From contig CAZJRQ010000051.1 in the NCBI GenBank assembly GCA_964548535.1, forward strand, positions 1 through 12,453: 12,453 bases of DNA, written 5' to 3'. A model generated the notes under the pieces. It saw nothing but the letters and a program-made list of their open reading frames with translations. It did no database searches and was not told where the DNA came from. Of the stretch, positions 1-6,632 are shown piece by piece; position 1 is the first letter of the stretch, and each line of letters opens with the position of its first letter. The position numbers and the translations under genes are program-made. Source of the stretch: CAZJRQ01 sp964548535 (GTDB taxonomy: Bacteria; Bacillota; Clostridia; Oscillospirales; Ruminococcaceae).

Positions 1-1806
1 CAAGAAGGTAGGAAGTTTATTCATTATATTCGTAATTTCGATGCATCAGAGAATATTGATTTTCAAAATATGCGATTTGATTTTACAGATGGAACATATT
101 GTTATGCAAAAAATACATCAGAAATGATTATCAATGAAAAAGGCGATTGTATTGGTATGTATGGAATGTCGTGGGATGTAACACAAGAAATTAGCATGGC
201 GAAGGACTTAGAAGAAACAATGATAAAAGCTCAAGAGGCGAGTAAGGCTAAGAGTGAATTTTTATCACGAATGACACATGAAATCAGAACTCCACTTAAT
301 GCAATTATAGGTATGTCAAAAATTGCAGCTGATGTTGATGAAATGAATAAGATTAACCATTGTTTGGATGTAATTAATACATCATCGAAGCATTTGCTCA
401 GCATTGTGAATGATATTTTAGATGTGTCAAAAATTGAATCAGGAAAACTAGTTTTAGAGAATTGTCCGTTTAATCTTGAAAAAATGCTAATTAATGTCAG
501 CAACTTAGTAATTGATAAAATTGAATCTAAGAATCAGAACTTTAATGTTGTGTTCAGTGAAAATCTATGTGTTAATTATGTTGGAGATGAGTTGAGATTA
601 TCGCAGGTTTTCATGAATTTACTTTCAAATGCTGTAAAATTTACGCCTGATAATGGTGAAATTACGTTGTCGATTAAAGAGATAACGTCTGATGACGAAT
701 ACTGTGAGTTGCTGTTTGAGGTTGCAGATAGTGGTATTGGAATGACTGCTGAGCAAATTAGCAGGTTGTTTAATTCATTTGAGCAGGCGGACAAAAGTAC
801 CACTCGCAAGTATGGCGGAACAGGTTTAGGGCTTGCAATTTCAAAAAGTATTGTTGAGCAAATGGGCGGGAAAATTTACGTTTCATCAAAGCCAAATGTT
901 GGTTCTATATTCTCAGTAGAGGTGCGACTTCAAAAGAATTGCGTTGGAAATTCGAAGAAAATCTTTAGCGAAATAAAGCCTAATGATATTAAGATATTAG
1001 TGGTTGATAATGATCAATTTGTCAGAGAGCAGCTGTCATCAATCATCAAGCAGTTTGGAATACATGCAGATGAAGCAGTTGATTATCGTCATGCAGTTGG
1101 GCTTTTAGAGGATGCTAATAGCAATAAAAAGCCATATGATGTGGTTATTTTAGACTACGATTCTGATATGAAAAATGTATTGCAAATGATTAAAAATATC
1201 GCTGATTTAATTGATAAAAACACAGCAATAATCATGACATCATTTGTTAATTGGAACGAAATTCAACCTGAAATTAATGAAATTGGTATTCACAGGTATA
1301 TTTCAAAACCGTTGTTTTCATCTTCAGTTTTCGATGCAGTGATTGATGTAATTGGCAAGAGGGCAGCAGGTGTCAGCGAGATTGCCGTTAGCAATAAAAG
1401 AGAAGAATATGATTTTTCTGACGTTAGAATTTTGTTTGCGGAAGATGTTAATATAAATGTAGAAATCTTCTGTACGTTGATGGAATCGACAAAATTGCAA
1501 ATTGATGTTGCAGAAAATGGAGAAATTGCGGTAGAAAAATTCAAGAAAAATCCGACTGATTATGATGCAATAATAATGGATATTCAAATGCCAGTAATGG
1601 ATGGTGTTGAGGCGTCAAGACAAATTAGAAATCTTGATATTCCTAACGCGAAAGAAATTCCGATAATAGCCATGACAGCCAATGTTCTTAAAGAAGATGT
1701 TGATTTGTATTTGTCTGTCGGAATGAACGATCATTTAGGAAAACCAATTGATGAGCAATTGGTTAAGAAAAAAATATTTGAATACACAAATAAGCATAAT
1801 AAATAA
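1..1806 (+). CDS. Hybrid sensor histidine kinase (PAS-HisKA-HATPase-REC-REC), 5' partial
   Basis: The reading frame is open from base 1, so the N-terminus lies outside the window; the ATG at base 70 is internal, not the start. Counting codons from base 1, residues 1-65 read as the end of a PAS_3-like sensor domain. HisKA follows with the H-box MTHEIRTPL (phospho-accepting His93, bases 277-279). HATPase_c has an N-box around 195-214 (GDELRLSQVFMNLLSNAVKF), then DSGIGM and GGTGLGLAIS. The first receiver (about 330-450) keeps phospho-Asp385 and the lysine in SKPL, but has DND instead of DD and lacks the usual Met-Pro after the aspartate. The second receiver (about 455-597) is canonical: AED, MDIQMPVMDG with Asp527, and GKP. 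Autophosphorylation and transfer to an internal receiver are expected. No HPt domain is attached; a separate HPt protein is encoded convergently next door, which suggests a phosphorelay. The signal sensed is unknown. Confidence 0.95.
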   Translation, partial: QEGRKFIHYIRNFDASENIDFQNMRFDFTDGTYCYAKNTSEMIINEKGDCIGMYGMSWDVTQEISMAKDLEETMIKAQEASKAKSEFLSRMTHEIRTPLNAIIGMSKIAADVDEMNKINHCLDVINTSSKHLLSIVNDILDVSKIESGKLVLENCPFNLEKMLINVSNLVIDKIESKNQNFNVVFSENLCVNYVGDELRLSQVFMNLLSNAVKFTPDNGEITLSIKEITSDDEYCELLFEVADSGIGMTAEQISRLFNSFEQADKSTTRKYGGTGLGLAISKSIVEQMGGKIYVSSKPNVGSIFSVEVRLQKNCVGNSKKIFSEIKPNDIKILVVDNDQFVREQLSSIIKQFGIHADEAVDYRHAVGLLEDANSNKKPYDVVILDYDSDMKNVLQMIKNIADLIDKNTAIIMTSFVNWNEIQPEINEIGIHRYISKPLFSSSVFDAVIDVIGKRAAGVSEIAVSNKREEYDFSDVRILFAEDVNINVEIFCTLMESTKLQIDVAENGEIAVEKFKKNPTDYDAIIMDIQMPVMDGVEASRQIRNLDIPNAKEIPIIAMTANVLKEDVDLYLSVGMNDHLGKPIDEQLVKKKIFEYTNKHNK

Positions 1807-1824
1807 TTTTTGTGTATGAATGTA

Positions 1825-1862
1825 AAAACTCTCATCGTAAAATTGATTACGATGAGAGTTTT
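1825..1862. terminator. Bidirectional intrinsic terminator between convergent signalling genes
   Basis: A perfect 16-bp stem (1825-1840 with 1847-1862) encloses a 6-base loop. A-rich sequence precedes it and T-rich sequence follows, so it can terminate transcription in both directions. It sits 18 bases after the kinase stop and 3 bases from the stop of the opposing gene. Confidence 0.9.
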
Positions 1863-1865
1863 ATA

Positions 1866-3671
1866 TTATATTAATTTTTCCAAATCAGCTGATATTCTAT
1901 CGGTGATTTCAGATGCTAAATCAAAATCATAATTATCAATAGCTTTTGAAAGATTGTCAAATATACTATTTGATACATTTTTCCATTTTGAAGAAATTAT
2001 TTCATCAATTGTTTGTTCGCATTCAAGTGGATTATAGTCGCTTATAGAAGTTTTCAATTTCTGAATGAGATTAAAGCATTCTATGGTTTCTTTTTCGATA
2101 ATAGCTTTTTTACTAGATGATGATACAGCTTTCATTTCACCGACCTGTTTGGCAACATCATCAAAAATTTGCCTGAATTCTGAAAATAGGGTGATGTTAT
2201 CAAGATCTTTTTCAAGCTTTTGTGCTGTTTTAAAAAGCTGGGCTATTCCTAGGTTACCGGCAACACCTTTAACTGTGTGGATATAACGACGGAAATCTTC
2301 ATTGTCATCACATTTTGGAACGTCGTGATATTTTTCTATAAAGCTATGAAGTGCCTTGTCATATCTATCTTCTTTTCCGCCAAATCGCGAAATTCCGTCT
2401 TTACGATTAATGAGAACTGGCTGATATTCAACTTGTGAAATCTGTTTGGTTTTTGATTGGAAATTAACGTCATTAAGTAAAGATTCAATTTTATTTTCAA
2501 CTGGAATTCCACAAATTATTATTGAGCTGTCTTCAAATCTTTTTGAGCATATAATAAATTTTATTTGTTCATTGTTTGGCGATTTAAGACTTATGTATTT
2601 ATTTGTGATAATCTCGTTATTTTCAATTGAATCAAAATAACGATTGTTTTCATCATCATAAAGATATTCATTAAAATTGATTCCAGTTTTTATGCCTAAA
2701 AATTTAGATGAATATAAATTGCATTTTATAACGTGGCCATACAAAAGTCGTACAGCTAACATAGGCATATCGTTGAAAGCAGCAAGACGTATCAAATCAC
2801 ATGACGTGTTTATACCATCCGCTAAATTAATCCATTCTCCTTCAATGTCTTCGGTGTTTATTCTATAATAGTAATTTTCATTTTTTATCTCATAGTTAAA
2901 ATTGCTTACTTTAGAAACTAATTTTTCTGAGGTGTATACGATTTTCATAATGTTGTTAATGAATTTTGAATACTCCTCAGACATGTAGTTTTTGTGTTTA
3001 GAAAGATTAACATCAAAATTTCCATTTGAAACTTCCAAAGCAACATTTAAAACCTCATCGACATAGTCGTTAGTTCTTTTTATTTGAATTATTCTTACAA
3101 TGAGCATAAGAATTAGAAGTATTAGTGACGAACATAATACAGAGAAGTTAATTTTACTAGCCTTCTCAGTATTCCGATGAAAATCCCTTAGTTGACTTCT
3201 AAAAGATAAATCAAGTTGCTCTAAATTTTTAGATGAGTTTTCAGAAGAGTCTTTATACTCCTCGCTATTAATAAGCTTAACGGCACTTTTTGTATCTCCG
3301 TCAGCTACATAAGCGAATGCTTGCTCATTTATTGATTGCAAGTTTTTGCAATCATCCATAAGCTGTTGAATTGTCGATAAATCTTCGTCTGTGTAAACTT
3401 TAGTTTCAAGTTCATCAAGAAGTTCAAAATATTTGTTGCCTTGGTAATACTCCTCCAATTCATCGTTGTTCTGACTTAATATGTAAAGAATTGCATTCTT
3501 ATTTGTATGTTGAATTGTGATTGCGCAAGAGTCGGCAGTGTGTATCATCGTATAGTAGTTTTGATTCTTTTTATCTCCAAGATTATTAATTGCAACTGTA
3601 AAAGCTAGTGACGCTAACAGACACATAATTGAAACAGCAGTTGCAATTTTTTGAAGTCTAATATATTTCAT
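1866..3671 (-). CDS. Membrane-anchored sensor protein with C-terminal HPt domain, no kinase domain
   Basis: 601 aa. Transmembrane segments lie at about 7-27 and 175-196 and bracket a mostly helical extracellular region of about 145 residues, as in 4-helix-bundle sensors. Residues 197-255 resemble a HAMP linker (VSNGNFDV, then EEYSKFINNIMKIV). Residues 256-400 look like a degenerate PAS-type fold; this is a weak call. An HPt domain at about 430-520 has the classic YIHTVKGVAGNLG box, with phosphorylatable His465 (bases 2277-2279). A helical tail (526-601) resembles the segment found after HPt in large clostridial hybrid kinases. No HisKA, HATPase or GGDEF motif is visible, so it probably relays phosphate between receivers at the membrane rather than making it. 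The start is set by the ATG at 3669-3671 behind AGGAT. It is divergent from the REC-HD-GYP gene and convergent with the hybrid kinase, which fits a shared pathway. The HPt call is firm; the sensor fold is uncertain. Confidence 0.88.
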   Translation of the reverse strand: MKYIRLQKIATAVSIMCLLASLAFTVAINNLGDKKNQNYYTMIHTADSCAITIQHTNKNAILYILSQNNDELEEYYQGNKYFELLDELETKVYTDEDLSTIQQLMDDCKNLQSINEQAFAYVADGDTKSAVKLINSEEYKDSSENSSKNLEQLDLSFRSQLRDFHRNTEKASKINFSVLCSSLILLILMLIVRIIQIKRTNDYVDEVLNVALEVSNGNFDVNLSKHKNYMSEEYSKFINNIMKIVYTSEKLVSKVSNFNYEIKNENYYYRINTEDIEGEWINLADGINTSCDLIRLAAFNDMPMLAVRLLYGHVIKCNLYSSKFLGIKTGINFNEYLYDDENNRYFDSIENNEIITNKYISLKSPNNEQIKFIICSKRFEDSSIIICGIPVENKIESLLNDVNFQSKTKQISQVEYQPVLINRKDGISRFGGKEDRYDKALHSFIEKYHDVPKCDDNEDFRRYIHTVKGVAGNLGIAQLFKTAQKLEKDLDNITLFSEFRQIFDDVAKQVGEMKAVSSSSKKAIIEKETIECFNLIQKLKTSISDYNPLECEQTIDEIISSKWKNVSNSIFDNLSKAIDNYDFDLASEITDRISADLEKLI

Positions 3672-3752
3672 TATATCCTACGCATTTGTCGGTGTTTTTT
3701 ATTGATAAAAACAACTAACTAATATATATGCAAATGTATATTATTTATGTAT

Positions 3753-3781
3753 ATTATATCACTAAAAACGCGTAAAATCAA
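3753..3781 (-). promoter_or_regulatory. Sigma-A promoter for the membrane HPt gene
   Basis: Reading the minus strand, TTGATT (3776-3781) and TATAAT (3753-3758) are separated by exactly 17 bp. The start site would be near 3746, leaving a leader of about 75 bases. A 10-bp direct repeat, TGTATATTAT (3735-3744 and 3748-3757 on the plus strand), overlaps the start region; its role is unknown. Confidence 0.7.
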
Positions 3782-3811
3782 TAATTTTTTGAAAATAGTT
3801 TGAAAAAAAGC

Positions 3812-3840
3812 TTGAACAAAGTATATTGATGTAGTATAAT
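3812..3840 (+). promoter_or_regulatory. Sigma-A promoter for the REC-HD-GYP gene
   Basis: TTGAAC (3812-3817) and a perfect TATAAT (3835-3840) are separated by 17 bp. It is back to back with the promoter of the HPt gene; the two -35 boxes are 30 bp apart, so one regulator could control both. Confidence 0.8.
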
Positions 3841-3882
3841 ATAAACATTATTAATTGTATAAAAAAATGGAGGTTGTTAAGA

Positions 3883-4935
3883 ATGAATACGGTGTTAATT
3901 GTAGACGATACCAAAGAAAATATAGATGGATTGAGGGCTATATTGGAGAATGATTATAAGGTATATGTTGCAACCTCTGGTGAAACCGCTCTTAATATAA
4001 TGAATCGAATAAGTCCTGATATAGTTTTGTTGGATATAGTAATGCCAGGTCTTAGTGGATTTGAAGTTTTAAGTAAAATGAGACAGTTACCGAATGTTGT
4101 AAATACACCTGTTATTTTCATCACAGGTTCAAACAGCAGCTATAATGAGTCAAGGGGACTAAAGCTTGGAGCAGTTGATTATATTTGTAAGCCATACGAC
4201 CCTGATATAGTCTGTATTAAGGTGAAAAATCATATATTGAATAAAATGCACCGCGACAATTTAGGGAAACTTGTTAGTGAAAAAACTGCTGAATTAACAG
4301 CATCAAGGCAGGCGCTAATTTTAGGAATGTCCCTTTTGGCTGAGGGGCGTGATAAGGGAACAGGTAGCCATATTAATCGCATGCAGAAATATTCTGAGGT
4401 AATAGCTAAATATATACATACGAATGATGTGGAGTTCTTATCAGCGTCAGAGGTAAAGCAGATTGTTTTGTATTCTCCGCTGCACGATATTGGCAAGGTT
4501 TATGTATCGGACAATATATTATTGAAAAAAGGCAAGCTAACTCATGAAGAGTTTGAAACAATGAAATATCATACTGTTTTTGGTACTGAAGTTTTGAAAA
4601 AGACAGAGAATCTTATGCTGTCTAATTCATCAACTCTTAGAGTCGCTGTTGAAATCTGTGAGGGACATCATGAAAAGTATGATGGTTCAGGATATCCGCA
4701 TGGCTTAAAAGGCGATGAAATTCCGATTTCAGCCTGTATTGTTGCAATAGCAGATATTTATGACGCATTAACAAGTGTTCGAGAATATAAGGCCGCTTTA
4801 ACACATGAACAGGCGTATGATATCATTACAAAAGGTGATGGCAGAACTATGCCAGAACATTTTCATCCAGTAGTTCTTGATGCTTTTGAGAATACTCAAG
4901 ATAAGTTTATCCAAATTTTGGATAATTACAGCTAG
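3883..4935 (+). CDS. Response regulator with HD-GYP domain (cyclic-di-GMP phosphodiesterase)
   Basis: 350 aa from the ATG at 3883, which lies 9 bases after GGAGG (3869-3873). An in-frame TTG at 3874 abuts that site and is a poorer start. The N-terminal receiver (1-120) has Asp8/Asp9, phospho-Asp51 in LLDIVMPG, and Lys103 in CKPYD. The HD-GYP domain (about 140-335) has His163, the His201-Asp202 pair in LHDIGK, and the signature HHEKYDGSGYP (262-272), all intact. HD-GYP enzymes hydrolyse c-di-GMP at a metal centre in the cytoplasm. Here the activity would be gated by phosphorylation of the receiver. No kinase is fused to it. The adjacent hybrid kinase and HPt protein are the obvious donors, although this is inferred from position. 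It is a single-gene transcript with its own promoter and terminator. Confidence 0.95.
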   Translation: MNTVLIVDDTKENIDGLRAILENDYKVYVATSGETALNIMNRISPDIVLLDIVMPGLSGFEVLSKMRQLPNVVNTPVIFITGSNSSYNESRGLKLGAVDYICKPYDPDIVCIKVKNHILNKMHRDNLGKLVSEKTAELTASRQALILGMSLLAEGRDKGTGSHINRMQKYSEVIAKYIHTNDVEFLSASEVKQIVLYSPLHDIGKVYVSDNILLKKGKLTHEEFETMKYHTVFGTEVLKKTENLMLSNSSTLRVAVEICEGHHEKYDGSGYPHGLKGDEIPISACIVAIADIYDALTSVREYKAALTHEQAYDIITKGDGRTMPEHFHPVVLDAFENTQDKFIQILDNYS

Positions 4936-4942
4936 AATAAAT

Positions 4943-4997
4943 AAAAAAGTCGATACTAATTTTATCATCACTGACAGAATTAGTACCGACCTTTTTT
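4943..4997. terminator. Bidirectional intrinsic terminator between HD-GYP and yerB genes
   Basis: The long stem pairs 4943-4961 with 4978-4997 (8 + 4 + 6 bp with one A-C mismatch and one bulged C) around a 16-base loop. It has an A-run at the left foot and a T-run at the right foot. It lies between two convergent genes. Confidence 0.85.
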
Positions 4998-5010
4998 ATT
5001 AACTATACGA

Positions 5011-5036
5011 CTTTCGTTTTATTAGTAAAACGAAAG
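5011..5036. repeat. 10-bp perfect inverted repeat spanning the yerB stop codon
   Basis: CTTTCGTTTT (5011-5020) and AAAACGAAAG (5027-5036) form a perfect 10-bp stem with a 6-base loop. The TAA stop (5022-5024, minus strand) lies inside the loop, so the last codons of the gene are part of the hairpin. No T-run follows on the minus strand; the classical terminator is the next hairpin downstream. Confidence 0.75.
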
Positions 5037-6092
5037 TGCATTTTTATCAGCAAATCCGATGTATGATTTGCCAGCATTTACGCTTAAATCTTTTCCGTCA
5101 ACTGTTGTAAAGCTAAACGGTGAAGTTTCAGAATCTTTGTACCATTCAATTTCAACGATAGCACCGTTTGAAATATAATATCCTTTTCCGCCTTTCCAGT
5201 CAAGACTGATTAAGCCGTTTTTGTTGTTTATAACGCTTGTTGAAGTTTCAAGATAGAACACGTTTGTAAATTCAAGTTGTTTGTTGTTTGATGAATCAAT
5301 ATGATTAGAACCGTTGTGCTGTTTTTTGTAGGTGTTAGTGTTTTCATCATAGCTGAAAGTACTGAAATATGAATTAGAAAAGTTAATAGTTGCAGTAGTG
5401 CAGTCCGTATCTGACGGTTTTTTATTCTTTTTATTAAACTCAAAAGCTGGTTTATCGAGTAAATTTGAAATATCTGAACGCATTCCTAACTCGTCAAGTG
5501 TTTGTGGAATTAAACTGCCTTTGACATAACCAGTATGCTCAGTGGCGTACGTTTTCTGTCGCTCTGTATCTCTAGCGAAAAGATTTGATTTGTCAGTTGA
5601 GCCGTCAAGTCGGTCAATTCCCAGACGTTCCAAAGTTTCTTTTGCAACGGTTTTATCCATTCCCCAATGAATATACACAGCATCATAACCTGACGCGAAA
5701 ATTGGATAATAATATCTGCAACTTCTCACCGAGCAGATATCAGGGATTTTTGTATAATCGCCATATAAAGCCATAAGTCTTGTTATTCCAGACTCAACAG
5801 GAGCTTCAAAAATAATATCAGCTGATGAAATACCATACTGTGGCAGTGAAACATCAATATTGTTAACCATAATAGCAACAGGACGTTTTCCGACAGCATC
5901 ATCACTTAAAGTATATTCGTCGGTTAGGTTGTTAAAGTTGGTTTTTTCTTTGTTGTTTTCAGCAACTATAGAACTATTGTTATTTGATGTGTTTTCCGGA
6001 GTGCTGCTTGTTTCTCCAGCAGGTTTACTGCATCCGACTAGAGCAAATGCCGCCATCGCTGCAAGCAAAAGAGCCTTATTTATTATCTTCAT
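5022..6092 (-). CDS. yerB: YerB-family lipoprotein (DUF3048)
   Basis: 356 aa. The N-terminus is a lipoprotein signal peptide: a basic start, a hydrophobic core and the lipobox LVGC with Cys21. A low-complexity Ser/Asn/Glu tether follows to about residue 60. The rest matches the YerB/DUF3048 pattern: RPVAIMVNN near residue 70, then GISSADIIFEAPVESGITRLMALY, SVRSCRYYY and YDAVYIHWG. A C-terminal half ends in the typical VDGKDLSVNAGKSYIGF segment. The protein should be anchored to the outer face of the membrane. The family is widespread in Firmicutes, but its biochemical function is not established. The ATG at 6090-6092 is placed by AAAGGA 9 bases upstream. It is a single-gene transcript with a good promoter. 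The family call is confident; no role is assigned. Confidence 0.92.
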   Translation of the reverse strand: MKIINKALLLAAMAAFALVGCSKPAGETSSTPENTSNNNSSIVAENNKEKTNFNNLTDEYTLSDDAVGKRPVAIMVNNIDVSLPQYGISSADIIFEAPVESGITRLMALYGDYTKIPDICSVRSCRYYYPIFASGYDAVYIHWGMDKTVAKETLERLGIDRLDGSTDKSNLFARDTERQKTYATEHTGYVKGSLIPQTLDELGMRSDISNLLDKPAFEFNKKNKKPSDTDCTTATINFSNSYFSTFSYDENTNTYKKQHNGSNHIDSSNNKQLEFTNVFYLETSTSVINNKNGLISLDWKGGKGYYISNGAIVEIEWYKDSETSPFSFTTVDGKDLSVNAGKSYIGFADKNALSFY

Positions 6093-6117
6093 ATAAATTT
6101 ATCCTTTCTTATATAGG

Positions 6118-6132
6118 TGACGAAAAACGTCA
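6118..6132. repeat. Small palindrome in the yerB leader
   Basis: TGACG-AAAAA-CGTCA is a perfect 5-bp inverted repeat with a 5-base centre. It lies between the predicted transcription start (about 6146) and the ribosome binding site of yerB. It could be a minor operator or leader hairpin, or chance. Confidence 0.35.
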
Positions 6133-6152
6133 TAAAATGGCTTGTTTATAAT

Positions 6153-6181
6153 ATGATAAAACTATTTTACCCAAAAGTCAA
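6153..6181 (-). promoter_or_regulatory. Sigma-A promoter for yerB
   Basis: On the minus strand TTGACT (6176-6181) and TATCAT (6153-6158) are separated by 17 bp, about 60 bp before the yerB start codon. In the rest of this gap (6182-6341) I see only AT-rich sequence and a -10-like TATAAT at 6314-6319 with no convincing -35. Confidence 0.7.
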
Positions 6182-6341
6182 GTTTTTTATTTCGTATAAT
6201 TTGCATAAGTATCTTATTAATATATACGTTTAGCTTTAATTTACCACTACACTTTAATTATATTTTTCTGCAAAATAATTTGTTTTTCGTAGAATGAAAA
6301 TTGCTTATCAAGGTATAATAATTTTAAAGGTGGTGCAGAAA

Positions 6342-6512
6342 ATGAAAATTATTTTAAGAAGTGGCAGAGAGGTAGAAATTAGCACAAAGTCTGACCTGTT
6401 AAGGTATTTGTACAAATGCAAAACGCCAATGAGAGATATTGTAAATGCAGTTAGCGAGGGTATCATATCCTGTGACGAATATCACAATTTGATGATTGAC
6501 TATTTGCATTAA
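6342..6512 (+). CDS. Small hypothetical protein, 56 aa
   Basis: I do not recognise this protein. It starts at the ATG at 6342, 8 bases after AAAGGTGG (6326-6333), a strong ribosome binding site that rules out the longer in-frame ATG at 6294. It begins with a short beta-like segment (MKIILRSGREVEI). A helical region follows (SKSDLLRYLYKCKTPMRDIV), then a second helical stretch rich in acidic and aromatic residues. It has two cysteines (Cys26 and Cys43, not in a CxxC pattern), no signal peptide and no membrane segment, so it is probably cytosolic. It stands alone between divergent yerB and the convergent FUSC gene. A TATAAT at 6314-6319 would put the start site almost on the ribosome binding site, so the promoter is uncertain. 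Good coding signals support it as a real gene; the function is unknown. Confidence 0.7.
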   Translation: MKIILRSGREVEISTKSDLLRYLYKCKTPMRDIVNAVSEGIISCDEYHNLMIDYLH

Positions 6513-6582
6513 TAATAAACGCATAGAATTATTTTTAACTGAAATTAAATAAATACTCAAAATATAAGGTGGATATTTATGC

Positions 6583-6619
6583 AAAAAAATATCAGGGAGG
6601 GCAGAGCCGTTTCCTGATA
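6583..6619 (-). terminator. Intrinsic terminator of the FUSC-like gene
   Basis: Read on the minus strand, the stem starts with ATCAGGAAACGGC and closes with GCCCTCCCTGAT over a 3-base loop (about 12 bp with one bulge and two G-U pairs). It is followed directly by a seven-T tract (6583-6589). It begins about 15 bases after the stop codon of the minus-strand gene. Confidence 0.85.
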
Positions 6620-6632
6620 AATTGTGTAATAT

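Noticed and set aside
6579..6617. 12-codon plus-strand frame (MQKNIREGRAVS) with AAGGTGG upstream
   Set aside because: It overlaps exactly the minus-strand terminator hairpin, which explains the sequence. Such a short peptide cannot be supported from sequence alone, although the upstream site is good.
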